Shown one piece after another: positions 12,989 through 27,500 of a DNA stretch of 64,000 nucleotides. The position numbers were made by a program, and so were the translations under genes. The notes below the pieces were generated by a model that saw only the letters and a list, made by a program, of their open reading frames with translations, was not told where the DNA came from and ran no database searches. Numbering within the stretch: position 1 is the stretch's first letter; every line of letters begins with the position of its first letter. Source of the stretch: Mesocentrotus franciscanus (Eukaryota > Echinodermata > Echinoidea > Camarodonta > Strongylocentrotidae). Location: positions 28,571,637-28,635,636 of the forward strand of contig CP137675.1 of assembly GCA_037976565.1 (NCBI GenBank). The letters are read 5' to 3'.

Positions 12989-13187
12989 TTAAATTGTTGA
13001 AAGATCTACGTAGTTCCTTGGGAAGAACCCCATCTTGCCATTGACTTCTCCTTGTAGCCAGTTCTCATCGACTTCAGAAATGAGGGTGATCATGTCACCT
13101 TCCTCGAAGCGAGCTCCTCTTCGTTCTCGGGCTCAAAGTCGAAGAGGGCCTTGCAAATCCGAGCTGTTGGGGCTGCGGGTGGTGCAC
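12989..13187 (-). CDS. SH3GL: Endophilin-A exon 10 (SH3 domain, stop; one-base frameshift)
   Basis: Completes codon 294 (Ser) and encodes the proline/alanine linker end, then [14 protein letters not shown] (ALYDF motif). Reading then breaks: one base is missing between 13109 and 13111, where a Gly codon is expected (GAGCTCG-CTTC). Without repair the frame gives ASRKVT and a TGA. In the next frame the domain continues [17 protein letters not shown] and [13 protein letters not shown], then TAA at 12989-12991. The ALYDF, ENW and NYV motifs that form the proline-binding groove are all visible. The acceptor is CATCTTAG. A read or assembly error is likelier than a true null, because everything else is intact. 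Confidence 0.93.
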
Positions 13188-13384
13188 CTAAGATGTGAAA
13201 AGAAAAAAAAAAGAAAAAAAGAAAATGGATATAATGAATGATTCAAATACAGGCAATAGCATGACTCCCTTGCATGCAGTGAGTGTGTGTGACAGAGAGA
13301 GAGAGAGAGAGAGAGGGAGAGGGGATATGACGATCAAAAGGGGCAAAGCAAATGATAGAAATAAAAAGACAGTGAACATGTGAG

Positions 13385-13420
<36 letters not shown>

Positions 13421-15354
13421 AAGAGAGATTAAGGGAGACAGAAGGAGCCGGGAGGGAGGAAGGGAGGAAGGGAGGAAGAGAGGGAGGGAGGGAGGAAGGG
13501 AGGGAGGGAGGGAGGGAGGGAGAGGAGTTTCAATCCACTTAAAAACTAGATGGACCTTCGAAAATGATGCCTCCGTAACGGAAGCAATTTTTAATATTCA
13601 AGTTTGATAGTAATCAATTAATGGGTTCTCAGAATATCGTGATTACAAGCTATTTTTCATATACATGGCTCTGCAAGATGTCCTGAGTTTGATAGTAATC
13701 TATCTGTCGGTTCTAATTATAATGCGTTCACAAGCTATTTATATGCATACACAATGAGCCCCATGACCTTTGACCTTCTCATCAACTCAGCTGTCAATTA
13801 ACATAAGAAAAAGAGGATCATGGGGGACCAGAGGGCACCGCTTAGGCATTGTTTTCTATATATATATTGACGAGAACGGGCCGTGGTACGGACGGACAAC
13901 CAGAAAACATAATGCCCCCGGCTACTTTGTACCGGAGGCATAAAAAGGGGGTCAGCAACCTCACGCTCACCTGAGCCAATGTACCCCATTTGAACAACTT
14001 TAGATTATCCTTGCGTAAGGATGATTCCTACCAAGTTTGGTTCAAATTCGGCCTTGAGAAGAAGACAGAAAAGCGACCCTAATAACGCACGTGAGCTAAA
14101 TCTATAAGTCCCATTAACTGCCGATATCAAACGACCAATTAAGACGGTTGGGGCAAGGACAGGAAGAAGCGATGTTAGAGAAAAAATAAAACCAGTTCCT
14201 TTTATAAAAAAAAAAAAACAATTTTGGCTCCATCTCTCAATGTTTTCCACACACATATTATAGTTACATTTTATTTCCCTAATCATGAGCCTCCTGATGA
14301 ACTGTAAAAGTGTTATAGCAAGTAGAGTACAAACAAAAATACAGGCAAACCTGTCTTAGTGGCTACCTTTCTACAAAGGCTACCTGTGTATAGTGGTCAT
14401 ATATTTTGCATCCCTCAAGAAAGAAATGGGTGTTGTAGAACCTGTACAGAGAGGCCACCTGCATACAGTGAGCACTCTTTGTGTTTCCCATAGGTAGACA
14501 GGATTGACTGTATACATGTCAAATAATTCTGCATGGCATGGGGCATTATTTCCCATTACTTTTTATTACTCATATATAGGAAGTTGATCTCAATAATACA
14601 TGTTTTATGGCTAACCCAGTTCACTCAGATTTTGTTTTGGTTAAAAACACATTCTTCTCAGACCTTTCCTTAAAACATAGTACACTATATGCTGCATGTA
14701 AATCTTTCAATGAACTCCCACAGTACGTGTACATGTATATTAGAAATGCCTATAATGTAGGTCAGTTTATTAAAAGTCTTTAGTAGCATCCCACCTTTTT
14801 TAAATTTCCTCTTGGTCTTCTCTATTTGTACCTGTAAAAAAAAAACTTTCCATAATTTTATCAGATTACCCTTTAATTTATTTGTATTTTAAAAGTTTTT
14901 GTTGTTGTTTAGTTATATCTAAAGTTGTAACTTGAGTGTCATCCTACATAAAAATTGTTCACCCTGTTCTATTTGTATTGTCTGTACTACTGTTAATGTC
15001 AAAATGTTCATCCAATTTTCATCCAATTACCTTTATATTTTTTTTCATATAATGTCTATTACTTTACTTTTTATATTATTTTATTCAATTTATTGTTATT
15101 TGTAATGTATTTATTGTGCCAAGGCCTTACTGAAAAGCAGCTTTCAGTTGATGGCAGGCTTTAAACAGTGTTTAAATGAATAAACTCAAATTCAATCATT
15201 AGCTAGAAAGATTCTCAGTCACCATCGTCACTGGGTTAATGTTAACCAATAATTTGAAAGTTCTCATTCCATTCTCAATTTGATTGAATAAATAAAAACA
15301 AAAATAAAAGAAGAAGAAGAAGAAGAAAATGTTCAATTACTGCCACTGAGGAAC

Positions 15355-15389
<35 letters not shown>

Positions 15390-18300
15390 GAGTAAGAAAA
15401 CAGAAGGGGGGAGATATGACAATCAAAAGGGTACCCCTTGAGAGTACGTACCCCATTTTAACAACTTTATATCATCCTTGCGTAAGGATGATCCCTACAA
15501 AGTTTGGTTAAAATTCAGCCTTGCATTTTTGAGAAGAAGACAGAAAAGTGATCGCAATAGCGCACTTGAGCCTTTGACCTTTGGCTCAGGTGTGCTAAAA
15601 ATCTAATAGTTCCATTAACGTCTGACAAACTAATTAAGATGGTTGGGGCAAGGACAGGAAGAAGCGACGTTAGAGAAAAAAAAAAAAAAGAACAGTTCCT
15701 TTTATAACAAAACGATTTTGGCTCTCACTGTGAACATGACGGACAAAGAAAGAGGACAAAATATACGGTTCCTATTCTACCCTCAACAATTGCTGTGGTA
15801 GACAAAGGAACATCCCTTCACTGCTATTATGTAAAAATGTGTAGATCAGGTGTCACATGCATATTCACCTGTTCTACTTATTTTACATAATAGCAGTGAA
15901 GATGTTCCTTTGTCCACCACAGCAATTGTTGAAAGAATAGAATATTTTGTCCTCTTTCTTTGTCCGTCATGTTCACAGTGTCTATCTCTCAATGTTTTTC
16001 CACATACATATTACAGTTTTACATTTTATTTCCCTAATCATGAGCCTCCTGATGAACTGTAAAAGGAATATAAATAGCAAGTAGAGTCGAAAGAAAAATA
16101 CAGTTAAACCTGTCTTTAATAGTGGCCACCTTTCTACAAAAGGCCACCTATGTATTGTGGTCATATATTTTGCATCCCTCAAGAAAAAAAATGTGTGTTG
16201 TAGAACCTGTAAAGAGAGGCCACCTGCATACAGTAAGCACTTTTGCCATGGGTTACCTAATAGACAGGTTTGACTGTATACAAGTCAAATAAAGTCTGCA
16301 TGACATGGGGCATTACTTCCCACTGAGCAGGAGATTTGTTGTTGTTGTTATTACTCATTTGTAGAAAGAGTTCATCTCAATAATACATGTTTTATGGCTA
16401 ACCCAGTTCACTCAGATTTTGTTTTGGTTAAAAACCATTCTTCTCAGACCTTTCCTTAAAACATAGTACACTATATGCTGCATGTAAATCTTTCAATGAA
16501 CTCCCACAGTACGTGTACATGTATATTAGAAATGCCTATAATGTAGGTCAGTTTATTAAAAGTCTTTAGTAGCATCCCACCTTTTTGTTTATTTCCCCTT
16601 GTTCTTCTCTATTTATACCTTCTTTTTTTAGAAACTTTCCATAATTTTATCAGATTACCCTTTAATTTATATTTAATTATTTTTTGTTCTTGTTTAGTTA
16701 TATCTGAAGTTCTAATTTTAGTGGCCTCCTACATGTACATAAAATCTGTTAAGCCTTTTTGGTTTGTATTGTCTGCACTACTGTTAATGTCATGGCCTTA
16801 CTGAAAAGCAGGTTTCAGTTGATAGCAGGCTTTTAAATCCTGTATAAATAAATATACTCAAACTCAAATCTTAACTAGAATGAATCTCAGGCACCATTCT
16901 TATTTCATTCTCAATTTGAATGAATAAATAAATCAAAAAGAAAATGAAATTTACAAGGGATCTTTTGTACTGCACAACATATTAATGGCATCCTAATAAA
17001 AAATGACATTTAATGAAATTTTATGAATATATTTCATAAGTCAGTAGAAATGACATTGTTCTAAATTTGTTCTAAATTTGTTCAAATTAATAATTCAAAT
17101 TAATTGATCCCACTCAAATCTACTTCAATATTAAACCTTAATTACATTTTCACAAACTATACAAATAATGGGTGGACCACTCCACGGTTAATTAGTTAAA
17201 ATGTCCATTGAATTGGTCTTGCCACGACAGGAAACTACTTACCGTACATACAAAAGAAAATTCAAAACTCTGATTAAACGTATTTAATATAACATTTTCT
17301 ATGAATATCTTGAAATTTGTATGACAATGGGGCATTCATTACAAAGAGTAACAAGCATCCTGTCATATGAACAGAGGATAATTAAAGATAGAGCCAGAAA
17401 AACAAGTACAAAGAAAAAAAAGCGCAAGCAATCACCGGAACAGCTTGAATTTTCTGAAAGATCAGGTCTTTTCAGGTAAAATCATTATTTTCATCTAAAG
17501 ATCATGAAGAATCTGAATCCTACGAAACAAAATGTACATCTAGGTCAAGAAGGTCACACTCTACCCAAATAGTGGCCATATCCATAATGAAACCTTAGAA
17601 GCCTTAAAATAAAGAAAGAAAGAGAAGAAGAAAGAATGAAAGGAAGAAAAAAGAAATATATAATAAATGAATAAATAAATAGAGAAGAAAGAATGAATGA
17701 AAGAAAGAAGGCAAGATCTCTCATAGTGTTTTCTGTTCCGCGATTTTTAATGAGATCTCGTTTCCACGTACTCCTAAATAAAAATAGCTGATCATAATTA
17801 TAACGTAGTACCGAATTTGACCCTATCTGAAATATTAATTCAAATATATAACAATCAAGGAAAGATAAAGAAATAATAAAGATGTGATTTAGTAATATGT
17901 CACTGACGAAAAGATGACATAAGTACCGGATTGTTTCTCTCTCTGTCTGTCTCTTTCTTTGTCTCTCTGTCTCTTTCTCGCTTTCTTTTTTTCTCTCTCT
18001 CCCTTTCTCTCTCTTTTTCTCTCCCTGTATTTCTCTCTCTTTCTCTCTCTCTCTTGCTTTATCAGGGCCATTTTCCTTCTTCATCTCTGGCACTGCTTTC
18101 CGTCCCGCTATTTGCTTTTATTCCGATAGTATTCCGTTCGATCTTGAAATAAATGATTATACCATAACCTCGATATGGAGAAGAAAAACACGAAACGAGC
18201 GCCTGATTATAATCGAAGAAGAATATTACTGTACAATAATTATAAAAAGTAAAACTTTCAAATGTAAATCATGATAAAACAATGCAAACTAAAGTGGAAT

Positions 18301-21300
18301 CCACAGCGGGTGGGGGTTTATCGGAGAGACAAATAGCATAATAATAAATAACAATACGCCCAACTTTATCTCTCTTCCGTTTTCTCAATGACTGTCTTTT
18401 TCCGTCTTCATCTCTCATGCTGTTTTCTGTTCCGCGATTTTTAATGAGATCTCATTTCCACATACTCCTAAATAAAAATAGCTGATCATAAATATGACCT
18501 AAAACCAAATTTGACCATATCTGAAATATTCATTCAAATATATAACAGTCATGGAAAGATAAAGGAATAATCAAAATGTGATTTGGTAAAATGTCAGACG
18601 AAAAGATGACATAAGAAATGATTGTTTTTCTTTCTCTGTCTGTGTCTTTCTCTCTCTCTCTCTCTCTCTTTCTTACTCGCTTTGTCAGCGCCATTTTCCA
18701 TCTTCATCTTTGGTACTGTTTCCGTTCCGCTATTTGCTTTTATTCCGAAAGTATTTATTTCGATCTTGAGATAAATTATTATACCATAACCTCGATATGG
18801 AGAAGGAAAACACAGAGCGAGCGCCTGATGATTTCAAATTGAGAAGAATATTACTGTACAATAATTATAAACAGTAAAACTTTTGAATGTAAATCTCTGT
18901 TGCATCAAAATGATATGAAGGAAAAAAAAGTGTGTTATGCTATATTGACGGTACTTATTTACGTCGGACAGATATAAACAAACAAAAAAGAAAGTAACTA
19001 AAGAAAAAACATCAGAGCTGGGGGGGGGGTAATCGGATAGACAAATATTATAATAATAAATACAGTACAGACTACGTCCAACTTTCTTTCTCTCCCGCCC
19101 CTGCTCTCTCTCTCCCTCTCTCCCACTCTCTGTCTGTTAGTCTATCTTTCTATCTCTGTCTTTCTGTCAATGTCGTTTTACATCTTTATCTTCATGTTGT
19201 TTTATATTCCGCCATTTGCTTGTATGCCGGCATCATCCCTTCCTTGAGATAATAGATAGAGACCGAGCGGCTGATAATGTCGAAATGAGAAGAACGTTAC
19301 TGTACACAAATTATAGAAAGTAAAAGTTTTGATTTGGAATGTAAATCTCTGTTGCATTAAAATGAAATGATACGTTCATTATATGTTATTGCCAGAAATA
19401 ATATACATCGGACATTATATACTTTAGCACAAAAGGGTTATCTAAAAGAAGGTGGACATCATTATAAGAGAAAGAATAAAACTTTCTCTTTTATTTATAA
19501 AAAAAATAAACAGCAAAAACAGAAGAAATCTTGAAGAGGGAGACAAGAAAAAATTAAAAAGACTCAATAAAACCAAAAAATAGGATTCTAGAGCGGAAGA
19601 TGATAGGGGAAACGTTATAGTTCGTAAGTATTGGCAAACTTTGACAATTATAGTTTGTAAGTATTGACAAAGTGTAAACATACAAAAATGATACAGAAAT
19701 CTTTGAACGTACTTTAGACCTATATACGAAAAGATTTATGTCTTAGGCCCACCTACAGTTACATAAGAGGAAAAATGAACGTGGCCGAGGGTCAAGTTCG
19801 TTGTCATGGTTATAAGCTCCAACAATAGAAGAGCAGAAGTAAATTAGGTATTTGGGTGCGTGCCGTCATAAGCTTCTACAGGGCGAGCGCGGATTACTCT
19901 GCTCCCAATGAAGTACCAGCAGTATCAGTATTTGTGTATGGAAAGGTCTCAGTGAAAGTCAATATCTATGGGACAGACATCGCGAAGCTGTATACGCTTC
20001 TATACGAATTTCTTTTTGTTTTGTTTTCGAGAATAAAACAATGTTCATCTCAAAATTCATTTCCCACATAATATTTGATTTGCACATTTAAAAGAAAGGG
20101 CATGTAGTGTAGATCATGGCATAATGTTGGTCAGAATATAGTTACAAAATGTGTCGAAAACCCATGTAAAATGAAGGCTTAGGCCTATTATTATGGCTCG
20201 GTTGATAATCGGCCGAGCTTTAGCAGACCGAAGACGACAATCATTGACAATGGGGAAATGAATGGAGGTATCGACCGATCTGCGCGTGCGGCGGTGCTCT
20301 TTATCAAACCATAATTTACATAAAGTGATCCAAAGCTGTGGAATCGTCTTCAATTTATTAGAAAAAAGCCATTCTTTATCAAGCTTAAAAAAGAATTACA
20401 AAAGATATAATTCATAAAATCTCAGAACGTTAGAGAAGTTTATTTTGCCCTTTCGTTTTGTTGTGTTATTGATTTGTTGTTAATTTGTTTTATACCAGTG
20501 TAAATGTGGTAGATTCTTTTCATTTCATACATCTGGGGACAAAACTTTGATAGACTTTTGGTTTGTGTTTGTTTCTCACATTTTCATGTAATTCAATTGT
20601 TTTATTGAGTCCCCTCCCACGATCCTATTCTATTACTTTTGTCTTAATTTATCTCCTTCCTCTCTCTTTCCATCCCTCTTAATCACTCCTATTGTTTCAT
20701 TTTATATTGTTCATTTTTGAACTCTAAATATAATATCCATCTTCCTTCGCTTGCATTTATGTCAACTTAACTATAAACTAGCAATATGATTTGTTTTCCC
20801 CCTGTTAAACACTTTTTGGTTATCTAATTTCGATTTTTTTTTTCACGCTCAAAATCTATCACAATCACTAACATAATAATTTATGGCGCATAAGATGTGC
20901 ACGCAACGTAGCCATAGCGTGAAGGGCGAGTTAATAAGTTTAATAAAGAGGGGGAATGGGGGGGGGGTGGAGGAACAAAGGGAAGCGTTATCCCGTGTAT
21001 TGTTCGTGACATCCATTCAATTCACTACTGTTTAATACCCCCATGTAGGCCGGCGGGGTAGGGCAAAGGCAACTTTGAATGCTCGCGATGCCATTGTTAC
21101 CTCTACTATTACGTACACTATAAGCCGATCAAAATGTTTAATTATAGATGAGGCATATATACACCCTCAAAACATATCTTTTTGCATGAGGTGTATCATA
21201 CATTATATGCTCACTTATATAAACACGAATAATATGTTTAATTTCTTTCCTTTCTATATTTTTTAACAGTAATATTCTTCCCATTTCGACATCAGCCGCG

Positions 21301-21508
21301 CGTTCTTTATTTTCGTTCCCTATAATAAGGTATATGTTCATCATCAGGGATATGTAATAATAATTTATCTCAAAGAAGGAATGATGCTGGCATACAAGCA
21401 AATGGCGGATTAGAAAACAATATGAACGATGAAGATGGAAATTGACAGAAAGACAGAGAGAGACAGAGAGAGAGAGAGATAGAGAGACAGAGAGAGAAAG
21501 AGAGACAT

Positions 21509-21541
<33 letters not shown>

Positions 21542-24500
21542 TAGAGAGAGAGAGAGGGGGAGATAGAAAAATGGACAGTTTGTACTTAGTTTGTACAGTA
21601 ATATACTTCTCAGTTCTATATCAGCCGTTCGTTCCGTTTTTTCCTTCTTCCTATCAAGGTTATGGTATAATAATTTTCTCAAAATCGAAAGGAATAATTT
21701 TAAAATAAAAACAAATAGTGGAACGGAAAGCAGAACGTGAGATGGAGATGGAAAATGGCGTTGAGAGAGCATTCAGTTCTCCTATCATCTTTTCGTATGT
21801 GACATTTTACTTATTCACATCTTCTTGTTTATTCCTTTATCTTTCCATCATTGTTATATCTTTGAATAAATATTTCAGATAGGGTAAAATCTGGTTCTGC
21901 GTTATGTGATTAACAATTTTTTATTAAGGAGTAGGCCTAGGCCTATGTCGAAATGTGCTCTCATTAAAAATCACGGAACAGAAAACAGTAGGAGAGGTGA
22001 AGATCTACAAGGAAAACGGTTTTGAGAGAGTGAGAGACACAGACAGACAAACGGAAAGGGAGAGAGAAAGAAAGTTGGACGCATCATTATATAGTTTGTA
22101 CTGTATTTATTATTATGCTATTTGTCTCTCCTATTTCCAACCCCCCCCCCCACTCTGGGTTCTTCTTTAGTTCATTTTATCATATTTACATATATTCGCT
22201 AAAGTATGTTTTGATCGGCTCTTGAGTTTGCACGTTCTATAAGTGTACAGTTGTTTTTTTTATTTATTATTTTGGGTAAATTAAGGTGGGGGGGTGGTGG
22301 AGGAACAAAGGGGAAGCGTTATCCCGTGTATTGTTCGTGACATCCATTCAATTCACTACTGTTTAATACCCCCATGTAGGCCGGCGGGGTAGGGCATAGG
22401 CAACTTTGAATGCTCGAGATGCCATTGTTACCTCTATTATTACGAACACTATAATTAGAACGTGCTAATGGATCGGAGGCCTGGGTGGGGCTGCATGACT
22501 AAAGTGAAAAGAGCTTTTCGTCGGCTTTCAAACTATTTAATACAAGCTTTAACGCTATACACTGAACTGAACATCATGGACGAACATAGTATTTGATGGA
22601 AAGACGGAATACATGTACTTGGGCCATATCATTGCTCTTCTGTTAAATGATTGACAGTGAACATTTCACACAAATAATATGATGCATTTACTTCAATAAA
22701 ACTCGATAAACATGTTCAATCACAATGTTAATGAAAAGTTGATATTATTATTGTCATAATCATGAAGGTGGCTAATGTGCCTTTATCTTTCTAACTAATT
22801 AATCAGTTGAAGTTTCAGATATACATGTAGGCCTGCACATGTTGCAATAAGCCAATTTTATGTTCTCGTATTGCGCAATTTGCGCCCCAAGTTTTCAAAT
22901 GATTGTTTTTAGGAAAGATTGTTCTGTTGCACCCATAGATACTATACTCCACCTGGCGATCCGCTCCATTCGGATACCAACATTTCATTACGTTCTTTAT
23001 CAAACCATAATTACATAAAGTGATACAAAGCTGTGGAATCGTCTTCAGTTTAATAGAAAAAAGCCATTCTTCATCAAGTTTAGAAAAGAATTACAAAAGA
23101 TATTCATAAAATCTCAAAACGTTTGAGAAGTTTAGTTTGCCCTTTCGTTTTGTTGTGTTATTGTTTTTTGGTTAATTTGTTTTATACCAGTGTATTAAAT
23201 GAGTAAGATTATTTTGATTTCATTACCTCTCTATGTCTCACTCTATTATCTTCTCCTTTTATTTCCCTTCTACATCTCTTTCTCTCTCTACGACCTTCTT
23301 TATTTCCTCTCTATATCTCTCTCCCTCTCTCTATCTTCTTTTATTCTCTCACTCTCTCTCTTTCTTCTATTCCCTCACTACATATCTCTCTCCCTCTCTC
23401 TCTGTTACTTCTGTTGTTACTTCTGTTATTTCCTATCGATATCTCTCTCTATATTCTCCTTTTATTTCCTCTCTTTACATCACCCCCCGTTATATCTACG
23501 ATCTTCTTTTATCTTCTCTATGTCTCTCTCTCTCTTTATATGATCTCCTTTTATTTCCTCTCTACATATCTCTCTCTCTCTCTACGACCTTCCTTTATTT
23601 CCTCTCTCTATATATATATATCTCTCACTCTCTCCGATCTTCTCCCTTAATTCCTCTCTATATCTCTACGATCTTCTTTTATATCCTCTCTATATCTACA
23701 CGATCTTCTTTTATTAAAAAAATATTAATTTAACTAACGAGGATCGTAAGGACGTAGAATATCGTTTCGTCAATCACTCGCAGATGGGTCACATTGAATG
23801 ACTAATAATTTCTTTACCTACCGAGGATTGTAAGTACATCAGGCCCCCTCTTGAAGAATTGAGTTGCGTCATCAATCAGATGTAAGTCGAATAGTTGAAT
23901 GACAACTAATACCTAACGAGTATCATAAGTACGTCAGGACGTCTTGAATAATTATTTTGGGTCGGCTCGACTAGAATAACAAGTAATGTCGTAACCCACC
24001 GATGATCGTACGGACGTCGCGCAGTCACGACTACTTTTATAGTTGCGTTGTTGTTAAAGAGTTCCGTTGCAATCCATCGGAGGCGGGTCGAATTGAGTGA
24101 CAAATAATTTTTTTTTTTCACGATCATAATTAGTACTTCAGACCCATATTTATTTTCAGAAATACAATGAACCCTTTTACTTTTTTGAAATGACGACCCC
24201 GCTCTCTTTCAAATCTATAAGAGGGCCCTTGTCACAGTGTACTAGATCTAGATTAATTATTATTACAAATTGAGATTTAATGTAAGATTAATTTTTAACA
24301 AGATGGGAAACGCGGCCGGACGCGAGAGGCATGGTACATTATTTTTACAAGATAGATAAACGCAGCCGGTCACGAGCAGCATGATGGATGAAGGTAGACA
24401 AGGAGGTCATGCCGAACACGAGAGGCATAACAGATTATTTGTAGAAGAGGCGTGCGTGCAGACCGCGAGCAGCATGGTGGATTAAAATAAACTACGAGGC

Positions 24501-27500
24501 CATGCCGGACGCGATTGGCATGGTAGCACGCCATGCCAGACGCGACGGACATGGTAGCATAGAGCGAACAGGATGTAGGCATGCCGGTTGCAGACAGCAT
24601 GCCGAGAACAATAGAGGCATGCCCAGGCGTGCCGCCGGCGTGCAGCATGCTAAGACATTTTTGACGTCACGCCTAACTTGTAATTTGTAAAACCTTGAAA
24701 ATGCTTGAATTGCCATGGCGGATGTGACATTTTTCAAATTTGGAAAACTTGGTTTTTTTTTTAAAACAAAAAAGATGTTTTGCTTTTTAATTCATATATC
24801 TATTTTTGTGGATCACATCAATCATGTAGCAAAGCTGCACGTGAACCTTGGATCGCTACTTGAGAATACATTAATACATGAATCAATACATGAATTTGGT
24901 TAAAAAAATTCTTAGCATTTTATAGGTAACTTAAATGGCTTATTAAAGTCTTATTCAGATAACATTTCAGTATTCTACTTAGGCGCCACGGATTTATTCA
25001 ACTGGCATTCGGAATGTGGCCAGAATGCCCTCATTAAGCTTTCTGGAATGATTCCAGAATGCCCTCATTCTAGACGCATTCTCAAAAAATCGATGCGATC
25101 GGCGCCTATTGTCTAGAGAACAATGGCGCATTCCAGAATACGTCCAGAATTTGGGACATTCTGGAATGTCTCGGATCCTGGTTAAAAAAAACACGCCCGA
25201 GTGCTGGCGATTGATCAGATATGCCTGGTTTCAGATGTCCGTCAACGGCAACAAAGTCCCGCCAATAATTATTGTTTTAGACCTCCGTATTGGCAACAAA
25301 GTCCCGCCAATAATTATTGTTTTTAGACCTCCGTATCGGTAACAAAGTCAAGCCATTAATTATTGTTTTTAGACCTCCGTATCGGCAACAAAGTCAAGCC
25401 ATTAATATTTGTTTTTAGACCTCCGTATCGGCAACAAAGTCAAGCCATTAATTATTGTTTTTAGACCTCCGTATCGGTAACAAAGTCAAGCCATTAATTA
25501 TTGTTTTTAGACCTCCGTATCGGCAACAAAGTCCCGCCTATAATTATTGTTTTTAGACCTCCGTATCGGCAACAAAGTCCCGCCAATAATTATTGTTTGT
25601 AGACCTCCGTATCGGCAACAAAGTCCCGCCAATAATTATTGTTTTTAGACCTCCGTATTGGCAACAAAGTCAAGCCATTCATTATTGTTTTTAGACCTCC
25701 GTATCGGCAACAAAGTCAGGCCATTAATTATTGTTTTAGACCTCCGTATCGGCAACAAAGTCAAGCCATTAATTATTGTTTTTAAACCTCCGTATCGGCA
25801 ACAAAGTCCCGCCAATAATTATTGTTTTAGACATCCGTATTGGCAACAAAGTCCCGCCATTAATTATTGTTTTTAGACCTCCGTATCGGCAACAAAGTCA
25901 AGTCATTAATTATTGTTTTTAGACCTCCGTATCGGCAACAAAGTCCGCCAATAATTATTGTTTGTAGACCTCCGTATCGGCAACGAAGTCCCGCCATTAA
26001 TTATTGTTTTTAGACCTCCGTATCGGCAACAAAGTCCCGCCAATAATTATTGTTTTAGACCTCCGTATCGGCAACAAAGTCAAGCCTTTAATTATTGTTT
26101 TTAGACCTCCGTATCGGCAACAAAGTCCCGCCAATAATTATTGTTTGTAGACCTCCGTATCGGCAACAAAGTCCCGCCATTAATTATTGTTTGTAGACCT
26201 CCGTATCGGCAACAAAGTCCCGCCAATAATTATTGTTTTTAGACCTCCGTATCGGCAACAAAGTCAAGCCATTAATTATTGTTTTTAGACCTCCGTATCG
26301 GTAACAAAGTCAAGCCATTAATTATTGTTTTTAGACCTCCGTATCGGCAACAAAGTCCCACCATTAATTATTTGTTTAAAACCTCCGTATCGGCAACAAA
26401 TTCCCGCCAATAATTATTGTTTGTAGACCTCCGTATCGGCAACAAAGTCCCGCCATTAATTATTGTTTTTAGACCTCCGTATCGGCAACAAAGTCCCGCC
26501 AATAATTATTGTTTTAGACCTCCGTATCGGTAACAAAGTCAAGCCATTAATTATTGTTTTTAAACCTCCGTATCGGCAACAAAGTCCCGCCAATAATTAT
26601 TGTTTTAGACCTCCGTATTGGCAACAAAGTCCCGCCATAAATTATTATTTTTAGACCTCCGTATCGGCAACAAAGTCAAGCCATTAATTATTGTTTTAGA
26701 CCTCCGTATCGGCAACAAAGTCCCGCCAATAATTATTGTTTTAGACCTCCGTATCGGCAACAAAGTCCCACCATTAATTATTTTTTTTAAACCTCCGTAT
26801 CGGCAACAAAGTCCCGCCAATAATTATTGTTTTAGACCTCCGTATTGGCAACAAAGTCCCGCCATTAATTATTGTTTTTAGACCTCCGCATCGGCAACAA
26901 AGTCCCGCCAATAATTATTGTTTGTAGACCTCCGTATCGGCAACGAAGTCAAGCCATTAATTATTATTTTTAGACCTCCGTATCGGCAACAAAGTCAAGC
27001 CATTAATTATTGTTTTTAGACCTCCGTATCGGTAACAAAGTCAAGCCATTAATTATTGTTTTTAGACCTCCGTATCGGCAACAAAGTCAAGCCATTAATT
27101 TTTGTTTTTAGACCTCCGTATCGGCAACAAAGTCCAGCCAATAATTATTGTTTTTAGACCTCTGTATCGGCAACAAAGTCCCGCCAATAATTATTGTTTG
27201 TAGACCTCCGTATCGGCAACAAAATAATTTTATGACAAAAAGTAAAGCCAACGGAAAGTTAGAAATGAATGAAGAAAATGAATGAAAGAGAGACAGATCG
27301 CGGGAGAGAGAAGCGAAAACAATTAAATATCGCTGATGCCACCGGCTTTTATGACAAAAAGGAAGCCGACGGAAAGTTAGAAATGAATGAAGAAAATGAA
27401 TGCCAATATCAACGGCGCTAGAGAAGCGAAAGCAATTATAAATAAATAAAAAGACAGTAGTCGCGCTGCCGATCTAGTCTTTGTTTGGATGGACAATTCT

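Larger units (their letters stand above)
15446..16940. repeat. Tandem duplication, copy B
   Basis: Second copy of the segment at 13979-15300. It lacks short stretches, for example in the LINE tail around 16790. It carries the 255-bp insertion at 15726-15980. A GA run at 15360-15385 precedes it, as GA runs precede copy A. The following 16940-17560 is intron 9 sequence in which I see no named element. Confidence 0.9.

Noticed and set aside
23199..23733. Hydrophobic Ser/Leu-rich frames resembling membrane proteins
   Set aside because: Pyrimidine-rich minisatellite open in multiple phases; no other protein feature.
25232..27222. CRISPR-like array
   Set aside because: Units are contiguous with no unique spacers, and the setting is an animal intron inside a TIR element; it is a minisatellite.
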